DNA of 64,000 nucleotides from Cyanobacteria bacterium SIG30. Its GTDB lineage: Bacteria; Cyanobacteriota; Vampirovibrionia; Gastranaerophilales; Gastranaerophilaceae. The DNA is taken from positions 62,001 through 126,000 of the forward strand of contig SUTW01000003.1 of NCBI GenBank assembly GCA_015152475.1, read 5' to 3'. A program made the position numbers and the translations under genes. This document shows positions 25,824 to 34,123 of the stretch, in pieces. The notes under the pieces were generated by a model. That model was not told where the DNA came from, did not search any database, and saw only the letters and a list, made by a program, of their open reading frames with translations. How positions within the stretch are numbered: the stretch's first letter is position 1; each line of letters begins with the position of its first letter.

Positions 25824-28094
25824 TTAAGCAATGCTTGATCCTCCAGAAGATGAAGAACTACCGCCATTTCCACCTGTTGATGCTTGTCCGCCACCATTAT
25901 TTCCGCCAGCAAAAGCTGAACCACCATTGCTTGTGCTTGCTTCCATAGAAGCTGATGCATCACTTATGTTAGTATCTGTTGTTGTTTGACCGTTTGTTGT
26001 ACCAGTTGCAACAGCTGTAGATATCGCTTGTGAAGCGCTCATAGCAGCTGCAGTTCCAACACCTGCAGTCATTGAAAGAAATGCGATTGTTGTTGTTTGA
26101 GCACTTGTATTTTCTTGAGAAGCTTCTGATGAAGTTGCTGAATCAGAAGCAGCTTCGCTAGCTTCAGCGTACGCAGCAAGCCAGCTTGAAGCTTTACTTG
26201 CGGCAAGAGCCTTAGCATTCCAGCCTGAAGCTTCACCTTTTGTTGGAACATAAGCTATTGTGTTGTTATTTATATCATTTGATTGGATATTGTTTGCAAT
26301 TGTAGCTCCTGCTTCTTCATTCATAGCACTTGCAATAGTTGCGCCCGCTTCTTCTGTTGATGCTTGAGCAATTGTAGCTCCTGCTTCTTCAGGCATAGCA
26401 CTTGCGATAGTTGCGCCCGCTTCTTCTGTTGATGCTTGAGCAATTGTAGCTCCTGCTTCTTCAGGCATAGCACTTGCGATAGTTGCGCCTGCTTCTTCTG
26501 TTGATGCTGCCGCACCTGTTATGCCGTCTTCAGATTTTGATGCACTTGCAATAGTTGCGCCTGCTTCTTCTGTTGATGCTGCTGCACCTGTTATGCCATC
26601 TTCAGATTTTGACGCACTTGCAATAGTTGCGCCTGCTTCTTCTGTTGATGCATCCGTAACAATAGAATCAATTTCTTCAGCTGATGCTGCACCACCTGTA
26701 ACGCCGTCTTCAACTAATTGTGTTTCATCATAATTAATTTCATTAGTATTGGTATTATTATTGTAGCTTGAAGTTGGAGTTTGAGTTGTATCTGCATCTG
26801 AAGCTTGATCCACGTTAGATGATGTGTTGCCTGCTGGCGTAGAACCTGATCCATTGTTGGCTGAAGTATTGTTATTTTTTTTAGTTCCAAGGTCTTTTAC
26901 TAAATTGTGTTTAATAGATTCTTCTTTTTCTGATTTATCAGATTTTTTTGCGAATTCAGAAGTAGGCGTTAAAACCTCCTTGGTGTCTGGTTCTTCTCTG
27001 GTTTCAGTTATTTCTGTAATAGTAGCAGCCATGGTATTGCCAACATTAGCATCTGATTCACTTTCTATGCTAGCACCGGAAACATTGACGTTTTCTCTGT
27101 TTGAATCTGATTTTTTAACACCAGATTGTCCAAATTGTTTATTTAATGCATCAATTTGTTCATCAGTTAAATTGACTTCATCACCGTTTTCATCAACATA
27201 AGTGACTTTATATTCCTTAACAAATTCAGCACCTTCTTCAAATTCTTTATTGCCGCCACTCATTTCTTCAACAACTGCAAAAACAGATGTTGTAGTTTTT
27301 TTAACAAAACTGCATATAAAGCCTTCTTCTGGTTTAAATTCTTCATTGTTTTCATCAACAAAAATTATATTACCTGTTTCTTCATCTTTTTTGGCAGTCA
27401 AAATAATTTCATCCGCAGTAATTTGATTATCTTCAGCTGATTGTGTAGATTCTTGAACGTCTGTAGGGGCCGTTGCTGTTGACACTTTTATTTTAGTACC
27501 TTCTTCAATTTCAATTGGTTGTTCATCTTCACCAACAAATTTAATTGAACCATCTTCATTTTTAAGCATTGAAGCTTTGGTTTCTTTTTCTTCTGTAAAA
27601 TCAATTTTATAACGTTTAACTTCAGGAGCATTATTTGCAATAGGTTCTTGTTCTTTATTGATTGAAGAATTTTGAATAACATTTTGTGATTCAACAGTTG
27701 TTTCTTTAGATTCTTTAGACAAACCTATAAAAAAGTTAGATATATTAGTTAATGCTTCTTTTGTTTTATTAACAACTTTTTTTGTAGTATCAACAACTAC
27801 TTCTGCAGCCTTTTTCACAGCTTTTTTAGTTGAATTCCAAGCCTTTTCAAATATATTTGGCTCATCTTTTTTGTCAGATTTTGTTGTTTTAGGAGCAGAT
27901 TTTGTAGCTTTAGTTGTTTCAGATGTGATGTCTGAAACTTTACCTGATTTAGAAACAAAACCGTCAGTTGTAACACTTTTAGGTTCAAAAACTTGTACGT
28001 TCTTTTTTTCAGCTTTTTTATCAGCCTTTTTATTTTTCTTTGGGGTAACTGCTTTGACTACTGTATCTACTACTTTTTTAATAAAACCTAACAA
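25824..28094 (-). CDS. Large low-complexity repeat protein of unknown function
   Basis: The 756-residue protein has an amphipathic N-terminal helix (MLGFIKKVVDTVVKAV), a lysine-rich stretch, a second amphipathic helical segment (about 85-125), and a long acidic/Ser/Thr-rich disordered part. An Ala-rich block follows with tandem copies of EEAGATIASA, ending in a Gly/Ser tail. No Sec signal or sortase motif is visible. The amphipathic helices could coat a membrane or lipid surface. The start is TTG at 28094, with GGAG eight bases upstream. The upstream region shares a 20-base element with the ribbon-helix-helix gene at 55499. Function unknown; length and repeats suggest a surface or structural protein. 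Confidence 0.75.
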   Translation of the reverse strand: MLGFIKKVVDTVVKAVTPKKNKKADKKAEKKNVQVFEPKSVTTDGFVSKSGKVSDITSETTKATKSAPKTTKSDKKDEPNIFEKAWNSTKKAVKKAAEVVVDTTKKVVNKTKEALTNISNFFIGLSKESKETTVESQNVIQNSSINKEQEPIANNAPEVKRYKIDFTEEKETKASMLKNEDGSIKFVGEDEQPIEIEEGTKIKVSTATAPTDVQESTQSAEDNQITADEIILTAKKDEETGNIIFVDENNEEFKPEEGFICSFVKKTTTSVFAVVEEMSGGNKEFEEGAEFVKEYKVTYVDENGDEVNLTDEQIDALNKQFGQSGVKKSDSNRENVNVSGASIESESDANVGNTMAATITEITETREEPDTKEVLTPTSEFAKKSDKSEKEESIKHNLVKDLGTKKNNNTSANNGSGSTPAGNTSSNVDQASDADTTQTPTSSYNNNTNTNEINYDETQLVEDGVTGGAASAEEIDSIVTDASTEEAGATIASASKSEDGITGAAASTEEAGATIASASKSEDGITGAAASTEEAGATIASAMPEEAGATIAQASTEEAGATIASAMPEEAGATIAQASTEEAGATIASAMNEEAGATIANNIQSNDINNNTIAYVPTKGEASGWNAKALAASKASSWLAAYAEASEAASDSATSSEASQENTSAQTTTIAFLSMTAGVGTAAAMSASQAISTAVATGTTNGQTTTDTNISDASASMEASTSNGGSAFAGGNNGGGQASTGGNGGSSSSSGGSSIA
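26305..26665 (-). repeat. In-frame tandem repeats coding EEAGATIASA units
   Basis: About nine copies of a ~10-12 residue unit are arranged as higher-order 24-residue (72-base) blocks: two of the type STEEAGATIASASKSEDGIT and about three of the type STEEAGATIASAMPEEAGAT. Neighbouring copies are nearly identical at DNA level, so copy number is likely to vary between strains without breaking the frame. Confidence 0.85.
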
Positions 28095-28125
28095 TATCTT
28101 GTCTCCTTTTTATGTTAAATATATA

Positions 28126-28147
28126 ACACATATATATAAAGTATATC
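28126..28147 (-). promoter_or_regulatory. Promoter-region element shared with the gene at 55499
   Basis: Minus-strand sequence GATATACTTTATATAT-AT-GTGT matches 55437-55456 (GATATACTTTATATATGTGT) apart from a two-base insertion. In both cases it stands 35-60 bases before the start codon of a gene with a strong AAGGAG-type ribosome site. It contains TATACT and TATATA, either of which could be the -10 box. Confidence 0.5.
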
Positions 28148-28202
28148 TTATGGGGTAAAATTCAAATTAATTTATTTTTGTTACATTTGTTAACATACAA
28201 TG

Positions 28203-28514
28203 TTAATTACTAATGGATGCTTGGTCTTTTTTAATGAAATCACATATTTCTTCAAGTCTTTTATCTTCCATAACCTTGATTAAATCATCAATATCTTTGA
28301 ATTTTTCAAGTTTAAGACCAACTTCTGCAAGCAAAACACAATCGTTACATAATCTGTGATTACCGTATTGTATAGAACCTGCCAAACATTTGTTTTTCCC
28401 GCAACATGAACAATCAAAATATTCATCTAAAATATCTGGATTTTCATCAACGTCATCGTCAAACATTTGTTGAACAACAAGTTGCATGTCAGCTATTATT
28501 TCTTTTTCATTCAT
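28203..28514 (-). CDS. Small cysteine-cluster (zinc-binding?) protein downstream of recF
   Basis: The 103-residue protein has an acidic helical N-terminus, then CSCCGKNKC and, 16 residues on, LCNDC, a four-to-five cysteine arrangement that could hold a zinc ion, and a helical C-terminus. I recognise no family. ATG 28514 overlaps the recF stop codon (ATGAATGA) and has GGAG within recF at suitable spacing, so it is preferred to an ATG at 28529. Translation is probably coupled to recF. Confidence 0.7.
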   Translation of the reverse strand: MNEKEIIADMQLVVQQMFDDDVDENPDILDEYFDCSCCGKNKCLAGSIQYGNHRLCNDCVLLAEVGLKLEKFKDIDDLIKVMEDKRLEEICDFIKKDQASISN

Positions 28515-29613
28515 TGATGATTTCTCCATTTTTAATATTTATTATGTCCACATTTTCTAAGAATTTTTTGTCAAAAGCCAAAGTATCAACTGAAGTTATA
28601 ACTGTTTGGATTTTGTCTTCAACTGCATCTAGAAGAAAGTTTTGCCTAACATTATCTAGTTCAGCTAAAACATCGTCTAAAAGCAAAATTGGAATGTCAT
28701 TGTTCTTTTCTTTGATGATTTCGAGTTCTGCAAGTTTCAGGGCTAAAACTATTGTTCTTTGTTGACCTTGAGATGCAAATTTTTTAGAATCAATGTCATT
28801 TATGAAATAAGATACGTCATCCCTATGTGGTCCTATTAAGCATTGTGCTCGTCTTATTTCATCTTGTCTGATGTCATTAAGTGATTGTTTGAAAACCTCT
28901 TCGATTTCGCCTGGTGACATATCATCATTCATATCACCTACACTTGTTTCATACATCAGTTTTAAAACTTCACCTTTTGCGATGTTTTCATGTTTTATAA
29001 CGGCAACTTTTGCAATTTCCTTTAGAAATTTCTTTCTTAAATAAATAATGTTCGCACCACTTGTTGCAAGCTGACTGTTAAAAACATCCAACATGTCGTC
29101 TACGACTGCAAATTGGGCTAAATAATTACTCTTTTGAAGCCTGATTTTATTGTATTTTGAAAGCTTGTCAGAATAGATTGGAAAAATCTGGCAAATCGCC
29201 TCGTCAAGCCAATGTCGGCGGTTTGAAGGGTCACCCCTTAAAAGTAACAAATCATCCACGCAAAAATTTACAATACTTAACACTCTTAAAAATTCGCTGG
29301 ATTTATTTTTCTTTAAACCATTAACTTTTAAAATTTTCTTTTTGGGCGGATTAATGATAACTTCAAGTTCTTGTTCATAATCATCTTTTACAATAACCGC
29401 CTTTAATTTTGCTAAATCTTCATTAAAAGAAATAAGTTCAGAATCTCTTGAAATACGTTTTGAATTCAGTGAAGAAAGATAATAAAGAGCCTCTAAAAAA
29501 TTTGTTTTACCTTGCGCATTTTTGCCAATTACAAGAGTTTTATCCTCTTTAAATTCAAAAAAGAGATTACTGTAATTTCTGAAATTTGTTAACTCTATGG
29601 ATTTTATCTTCAT
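28507..29613 (-). CDS. recF: DNA replication and repair protein RecF
   Basis: RecF is an SMC-like ATPase that helps load RecA at gaps. The 368-residue protein begins KIKSIELTNFRNY, has Walker A GKNAQGKTNFLEA, the signature ASQGQQRT and Walker B ILLLDDVLAELD. The start is ATG 29613. A longer reading from 29733 would run back over the divergent kinase gene and has no family support. A TATAAT ends seven bases upstream of the start. dnaN and gyrB are not adjacent. Confidence 0.96.
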   Translation of the reverse strand: MKIKSIELTNFRNYSNLFFEFKEDKTLVIGKNAQGKTNFLEALYYLSSLNSKRISRDSELISFNEDLAKLKAVIVKDDYEQELEVIINPPKKKILKVNGLKKNKSSEFLRVLSIVNFCVDDLLLLRGDPSNRRHWLDEAICQIFPIYSDKLSKYNKIRLQKSNYLAQFAVVDDMLDVFNSQLATSGANIIYLRKKFLKEIAKVAVIKHENIAKGEVLKLMYETSVGDMNDDMSPGEIEEVFKQSLNDIRQDEIRRAQCLIGPHRDDVSYFINDIDSKKFASQGQQRTIVLALKLAELEIIKEKNNDIPILLLDDVLAELDNVRQNFLLDAVEDKIQTVITSVDTLAFDKKFLENVDIINIKNGEIINE

Positions 29614-29620
29614 TAGTGAT

Positions 29621-29626
29621 ATTATA
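29621..29626 (-). promoter_or_regulatory. -10 box of recF, near-leaderless
   Basis: TATAAT on the minus strand is separated from the recF ATG by seven bases, one more than the six seen at ten other genes here. No Shine-Dalgarno is visible. Confidence 0.45.
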
Positions 29627-29658
29627 AAATAAGCAAGGGAAATTAGAAAGAGGGTTTT

Positions 29659-30729
29659 ATGGACAAAGAGAAAAAATATGATTTCATGACCATAGGTTCT
29701 GCAACCATTGATTATTTTATTGAAAGCGACCAATCAATTATTGCAAGTTACAGCACAATAAAAGCGCAAAATGAATTAATGTGTTTCCCATATGGAGCAA
29801 AAATTGAAATAGATGATTTTTCAAGAAATATAGGTGGTGGCGGATTAAACACTGCAATTAATTTCTCACAACTTGGTTTTACTGTGGCTTCTATGGCTAA
29901 AATGGGCAAAAGAGATGAAATACAAGGTTTAATTAAAAAACACCTCAAAAAATTTAAAGTAAACACAGAAACAATTATTCAATCAGAAAGTCATATGACA
30001 GGATTTTCTGTTATCTTGGTTAGTTTTCAAGGAGACAGAACAGTTCTTGCACACAGAGGTGCTAACGGACACATTGAATCAAAAGATATAGATTATGAAG
30101 CAATAAAAAATTCAAAATGGTTATATGTTGCACCATTATCTGGCAAAAGTAACAGAGTTCTTGATACGCTCGCTACTTATGCAAAAGAAAATAATGTTAA
30201 TTTAGCAATTAATGCAGGCACAACTGCGATTAAAAAAGGTCACCAATATTTTTCAAATATTATAAAAGCTGCAAAAATCCTTGTTTTAAACAAAGATGAA
30301 GCGCAACTGCTAACAAAAATCAATGTAAGACCAGATACTAAAACTAAAAAATATTCAAAAGAAGCAATACACCCAGACATTATCGCAATGCACAAAAAAC
30401 TAAGAACAAATAGCAAGGCAATTATTGTAATTACTGACGGCAAAAATGGCGTTAGTGCATATGATGGCAAAAACATTTATAAATGTGGTGAATTTCCGGC
30501 AACAGTTGTTTCAACCCTAGGTGCTGGGGACTGCTTTGCTTCAACATTTACCGCAACAATTGAAAAATTTGGCAAAAATATAGAAAAAGCTCTTGAATAT
30601 GCAAGTGTTAACGCAGCTTCAATTGTTGAACATTTTGGCGCCCAAGAAGGCTTTTTGAGTTTTGAAGAAATACAAAAAAGGCTTGACTCAAACCCGGATT
30701 TCAAAGCAGAAAAAATAGTTTTAGAATAA
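29659..30729 (+). CDS. PfkB-family carbohydrate/nucleoside kinase
   Basis: The 356-residue ribokinase-superfamily protein shows the N-terminal signature NIGGGGLNTAINFSQLG and the C-terminal STLGAGDCFASTF with the catalytic Asp and anion hole. The substrate cannot be told from the sequence; adenosine, ribose and fructose-type sugars are all known in the family. An insert around residues 225-245 (NVRPDTKTKKYSKEA) is lysine-rich. AGAGGG precedes the ATG. It is probably co-transcribed with rqcP, 14 bases downstream. Confidence 0.9.
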   Translation: MDKEKKYDFMTIGSATIDYFIESDQSIIASYSTIKAQNELMCFPYGAKIEIDDFSRNIGGGGLNTAINFSQLGFTVASMAKMGKRDEIQGLIKKHLKKFKVNTETIIQSESHMTGFSVILVSFQGDRTVLAHRGANGHIESKDIDYEAIKNSKWLYVAPLSGKSNRVLDTLATYAKENNVNLAINAGTTAIKKGHQYFSNIIKAAKILVLNKDEAQLLTKINVRPDTKTKKYSKEAIHPDIIAMHKKLRTNSKAIIVITDGKNGVSAYDGKNIYKCGEFPATVVSTLGAGDCFASTFTATIEKFGKNIEKALEYASVNAASIVEHFGAQEGFLSFEEIQKRLDSNPDFKAEKIVLE

Positions 30730-30743
30730 CTTAAAGGCTTTAT

Positions 30744-30992
30744 ATGCGACTTGACAAATTCCTAAAAATTTCAAGATTAATCAAAAGAAGAACCGTTGCA
30801 AATGATGTTTGCAGTTCGTCAAGAGTGCTTGTAAATGGCAATGTTGCAAAACCTTCAAAACAAATAAAAGTTGGTGACATTATAACCTTTGAAGGGTCAC
30901 GCGCATTAAATGTCAGGGTTCTTATTGTACCAGATAAGGCGGTTAGTATAAATGAAGCTTCTAGTCTTTATGAAGTATTAGAAAAAAACTAA
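30744..30992 (+). CDS. rqcP: S4-domain RNA-binding protein RqcP (YabO type)
   Basis: The 82-residue protein is a single S4 domain: MRLDKFLKISRLIKRRTVAN, then SSRVLVNGNVAKPSKQIKVGDIITFE. This is the pattern of RqcP/YabO, which works with RqcH to elongate alanine tails on nascent chains stuck on 50S subunits. Hsp15 is the related alternative, but the short length and RLIKRRT motif favour RqcP. AAAGG precedes the ATG. Confidence 0.88.
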   Translation: MRLDKFLKISRLIKRRTVANDVCSSSRVLVNGNVAKPSKQIKVGDIITFEGSRALNVRVLIVPDKAVSINEASSLYEVLEKN

Positions 30993-31103
30993 ACCAACTT
31001 ATTGGAGTATGTTTTAAAAATTCTTTTCAACTAAACAAATGATGTAAAAAAAACCTAAATATTTAACAATGTCAATGTAAAGACTTGGGAAAAATTTTAT
31101 ATC

Positions 31104-31925
31104 ATGGAGTTGAATCAGGACGTAAATCTATATTCAAAAGTTCAAAGATTATCTGACGAAGATGTATCTAATCTTTGGGATGAATATTTTAAAAGTAAAG
31201 AAAAAGAATTAAGAGATAAACTCATAATTCAGTATCTTTATTTGATAAGATACGTCATAAGCAGAATAAAATTGACACTTCCGCCTGCATATAATTACGA
31301 AGACATAATGAGTTTTGGCACAGAAGGCCTAATTGATGCTATTGAAAAATATACAAACAACAAAGGTGCCAAATTTGAAACATATGCGATTATGAGAATC
31401 AGAGGTGCAATAATAGACAAAATCCGCGCACAAGACTGGTTACCAAGAAGTGTTAGAAGAAAAATAAAAGAATTAAAAACAATAATTGAAGATTTTAAAC
31501 AGGAAAAAGGAAGAACTCCAACAAATGCCGAATTGTCAGAAATAACAGGAATTAAAGCTGAAAAAATAGATGAGATTTTATCTAGCGACATGGGTTTTGA
31601 ATCTTTATATGCAACAAAAAAAGTGGGTGATGGCAACATTGAAATTATAGACACCATAGAAGATGACAAGCACACACGCCCAGATGAAGAAGCAGAAAAA
31701 AAAGATTCAAAAAGAGAACTCGAAAGAGCCCTTAAAAAACTTCCTGAAAGAGAAAGAACTTTGCTTATCCTTTATTACCATGAAAACATGACTCTAAAAC
31801 AAATTGGTGATGCAATAAATGTCTCTGAATCAAGAGTTTGTCAATTGCACGCACAAGCCATTATGAAATTAAGAAATATTTTAAGTACAAAAAGAAGTGA
31901 ACGTCTAAACAAAAGCATTGTTTAA
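31104..31925 (+). CDS. RNA polymerase sigma factor, FliA/WhiG type
   Basis: The 273-residue sigma70-family protein has region 2 (YEDIMSFGTEGLIDAIEKY..FETYAIMRIRGAIIDKIRAQDWLPRSVRRK, the FliA/WhiG hallmark), region 3 (GRTPTNAELSEITGI) and region 4 (LTLKQIGDAINVSESRVCQLHAQAI). It lacks region 1.1. Members control flagella in many bacteria, but also sporulation or motility-unrelated genes; no flagellar genes lie in this window. The promoter upstream is unclear, so regulation is not assigned. Confidence 0.92.
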   Translation: MELNQDVNLYSKVQRLSDEDVSNLWDEYFKSKEKELRDKLIIQYLYLIRYVISRIKLTLPPAYNYEDIMSFGTEGLIDAIEKYTNNKGAKFETYAIMRIRGAIIDKIRAQDWLPRSVRRKIKELKTIIEDFKQEKGRTPTNAELSEITGIKAEKIDEILSSDMGFESLYATKKVGDGNIEIIDTIEDDKHTRPDEEAEKKDSKRELERALKKLPERERTLLILYYHENMTLKQIGDAINVSESRVCQLHAQAIMKLRNILSTKRSERLNKSIV

Positions 31926-31928
31926 GCT

Positions 31929-32309
31929 TTAAGCATTTTTTAATCTAAGTCTTTTTCTGTTTTCAATGTTTTCAACCCAAATCTGAACAGTATCTTCAAG
32001 ATTTTCGTTTTTAACTACTTCTTTAATTTGAATAGCGTAATTGATATCCGTTATATCAATTTTTTCACATCTTTCAATATAAAAATCCTCCCCCCCGCAG
32101 TTTGGACAAAAATTTGTTGAAGGCTTAATTAAATCCAAAGAAATCTTCCCTTCACGTTTAATATTGCAGTGCGCGCATCTGACAACATAGTAATATTTTT
32201 TTAAATAAACACCACAATCAGGGCAATATCCCTCATCTGAATGCAAGAGCGCATTTCTGTGTGTGCATTTATTACTCATTCTATTTAAAATATAATCCAT
32301 TAAATTCAT
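31929..32309 (-). CDS. Zinc-ribbon protein containing a G7 tract
   Basis: The 126-residue protein has three CxxC pairs (CPDC, CAHC, CPNC) plus an N-terminal CTHRNALLH, so it could form two zinc ribbons, followed by a helical tail. I do not recognise the family. The CPNCGGEDF segment is encoded by seven consecutive Gs (32090-32096), unusual in this AT-rich sequence; a slip would remove the last half of the protein. A second in-frame ATG lies three codons downstream. It converges with the sigma factor gene. Confidence 0.75.
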   Translation of the reverse strand: MNLMDYILNRMSNKCTHRNALLHSDEGYCPDCGVYLKKYYYVVRCAHCNIKREGKISLDLIKPSTNFCPNCGGEDFYIERCEKIDITDINYAIQIKEVVKNENLEDTVQIWVENIENRKRLRLKNA

Positions 32310-32383
32310 ATTTGATTTTTTAATTCTTTTTAAAAGAATGTCAAAAAAATGTAAATAATTATTTCAAAAGAAGAAAGTTAAGT

Positions 32384-32410
32384 TTGAAATAAATATTTTT
32401 GTTTTAGAAT
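32384..32410 (+). promoter_or_regulatory. Promoter of the pyrimidine operon
   Basis: TTGAAA (32384-32389) and TAGAAT (32405-32410) with a 15-base spacer. The -10 box ends exactly six bases before the ATG of the leader ORF, so transcription is predicted to start at that ATG. Confidence 0.55.
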
Positions 32411-32416
32411 TAAATT

Positions 32417-32470
32417 ATGAACATGAAAAATCAAAAATTTCATAGCAATATATCAGAAAGGCATTCTTAG
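32417..32470 (+). CDS. Putative 17-residue leader peptide of the pyr operon
   Basis: A short frame reads MNMKNQKFHSNISERHS and stops with TAG inside the loop of the following terminator hairpin. There is no Shine-Dalgarno, but the -10 box position fits the leaderless pattern of ten genes in the window. A ribosome reaching the stop codon would cover the left arm of the hairpin and prevent termination, as in the E. coli pyrBI system. Expression of the peptide is not demonstrated. Confidence 0.45.
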   Translation: MNMKNQKFHSNISERHS

Positions 32471-32484
32471 CCTTTCTTTTTTTT
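32455..32484 (+). terminator. Intrinsic terminator (attenuator) before pyrK
   Basis: AGAAAGGC and GCCTTTCT form a perfect 8-bp stem with a 7-base loop, followed by an unbroken run of seven more Ts. It lies between the operon promoter and pyrK and can only regulate read-through into the operon, since no plus-strand gene precedes it other than the leader ORF. Confidence 0.85.
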
Positions 32485-32501
32485 ATCAAAAAAGGACAAG
32501 T

Positions 32502-33218
32502 ATGAAAAAAGCACTAAGCGGAAAAATTCTAAATATAAAAAATGTAGCAAAGGAAACATATGAGCTTTCTTTTAAAAGTGATTTAGAAAAAATTGACGCA
32601 GGACAATTTTTAAGTATTTTATGTCCTCCAAAAACACTGAGACGTCCTTTTGGAGTTTATGATTTTGAAAATGGAATATTAAAAGTTTTATTTAGGCTCA
32701 AAGGAGATGGAACCAACTATCTAAGAAATTTAAAAGAAGGGGATATTATCAAATTTAATGCCCCACTAGGTCATGGTTTTGAAATAAAAGGTAAAAAAGC
32801 ATTATTAATTGGCGCAGGTATCGGAGTTGCGCCTTTGGTTTATTTAAACAAAAAATTAAAAGAACAAAATATTGAAACAAAATTAATATGTGGTTTTAAA
32901 GAAAAAGAAGAAGCTATTGAGGGTTGCGATTTTATAAAAATTGGCGGCACAATTATCGATGAAGTTGAAAAAAATATCAAAGAATTTACACCAGACATAA
33001 TTTATTGTTGCGCACCACAAATAGTTCTGAAATTAGTTAGCGAAATTGCAATTAAACATAATATAGAAGTTCAGGTTGCGATGGAAAAAGTAATGGCATG
33101 CGGAATAGGCGTTTGCCGTGGGTGCATAATTCAAGTCAAAACAAAAGAAGGAATTGAAAATCGCTCAATATGTGGTGATGGACCAGTGTTTAGAGGGGAT
33201 GAGGTTATATGGGAATAG
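32502..33218 (+). CDS. pyrK: Dihydroorotate dehydrogenase electron-transfer subunit
   Basis: PyrK carries FAD and a [2Fe-2S] cluster and passes electrons from dihydroorotate via PyrD to NAD+. The 238-residue protein has the ferredoxin-reductase fold (RRPFGVYDF flavin motif, GAGIGVAPL nucleotide motif) and the C-terminal cysteine set C-x4-C-x2-C (CGIGVCRGC) with a fourth Cys in SICGDGP. It is the first structural gene of the operon and overlaps pyrD by 10 bases. AAAGGA precedes the ATG. Confidence 0.95.
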   Translation: MKKALSGKILNIKNVAKETYELSFKSDLEKIDAGQFLSILCPPKTLRRPFGVYDFENGILKVLFRLKGDGTNYLRNLKEGDIIKFNAPLGHGFEIKGKKALLIGAGIGVAPLVYLNKKLKEQNIETKLICGFKEKEEAIEGCDFIKIGGTIIDEVEKNIKEFTPDIIYCCAPQIVLKLVSEIAIKHNIEVQVAMEKVMACGIGVCRGCIIQVKTKEGIENRSICGDGPVFRGDEVIWE

Positions 33219-34123
33219 ATTTAACAGTAGATTTAGGCAAAATAAAACTTCAAAACCCGATTTTGACTGCGTCTGGAACTTATGGCTACAATGTTGAATT
33301 TGATGATTTTGTAGATGTCAAAAATTTAGGCTCAATTGTAACAAAGGCGATAACTTTAAATCCAAGATTAGGAAACGAAGGCGATAGATTATTTGAAACC
33401 GAAGCTGGCATGATAAACAGAATAGGGCTTGAAAATGTAGGTTTTAAAAAATTTATAGAATGCAAAAAAGTGATTTTGGATGATAAGAAAATTCCATACA
33501 TTTTGAATATCGCAGGCAATTCCTTTGAAGAATATTTTGAACTTGCAAAACTATGCGAAGAAAATAATATTAAGGCGATTGAAGTAAATGTTTCTTGTCC
33601 AAATGTAAAAAGTGGCTGTCTTGAATTTGGGACAAATCCCGAAACCCTTTTAGAATTAACAAAAGGAATAAGAAAAAATTATAATGGTTTTTTAATTATT
33701 AAATTAACTCCAAATACATCAGATATTGAATCTTTGGCATTATCTGCACAAAATGGCGGTGCAGATTGTATATCTGCAATCAACACGGTCAAAGGCTTGG
33801 GAGTTAGACTTGATTTCATAAACGGAAAATTCAAAAAAACAATGGTACAGGGTGGTTTAAGTGGAAAATGCATAAAACCAATAGCGCTTTCAATGATTAA
33901 AAGAATAAAAGAAGTTGTTAGTATCCCGATAATTGGAATTGGCGGAGTTTCAAATTTCAAAGATTTATTGGAATTCTTTGCAGTTGGCGCAAGTTGTGTA
34001 CAAATAGGAACCGAAAATTTCACAAACCCTGATGTCACAGAAACTATTTTGAAAGATTTAAAAGAATTTATGAAAAATAATAATTTTAAAACGCTTGAAG
34101 AACTTAAGGGGGAATTAAGATGA
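33209..34123 (+). CDS. pyrD: Dihydroorotate dehydrogenase, class 1B catalytic subunit
   Basis: The 304-residue TIM-barrel flavoprotein oxidises dihydroorotate to orotate. Family motifs are NPILTASGTYGY, the active-site loop EVNVSCPNVKSG (with the class 1 Cys) and GIGGVSNFKDLLEFFAVGASCVQIGT for FMN phosphate. Class 1B enzymes pair with PyrK, which is immediately upstream. The stop overlaps the pyrE start. Confidence 0.96.
   Translation: MGIDLTVDLGKIKLQNPILTASGTYGYNVEFDDFVDVKNLGSIVTKAITLNPRLGNEGDRLFETEAGMINRIGLENVGFKKFIECKKVILDDKKIPYILNIAGNSFEEYFELAKLCEENNIKAIEVNVSCPNVKSGCLEFGTNPETLLELTKGIRKNYNGFLIIKLTPNTSDIESLALSAQNGGADCISAINTVKGLGVRLDFINGKFKKTMVQGGLSGKCIKPIALSMIKRIKEVVSIPIIGIGGVSNFKDLLEFFAVGASCVQIGTENFTNPDVTETILKDLKEFMKNNNFKTLEELKGELR

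Noticed and set aside
26305-26665. Regularly spaced repeats that could be taken for a CRISPR array
   Set aside because: The repeats are in frame, without unique spacers, and code for EEAGATIASA units of a large protein.
29614-29733. N-terminal extension of recF by 40 residues
   Set aside because: It would run over the divergent kinase promoter and start; RecF proteins begin at KIKSIELTNFRNY-type sequence, and a TATAAT lies just upstream of that ATG.
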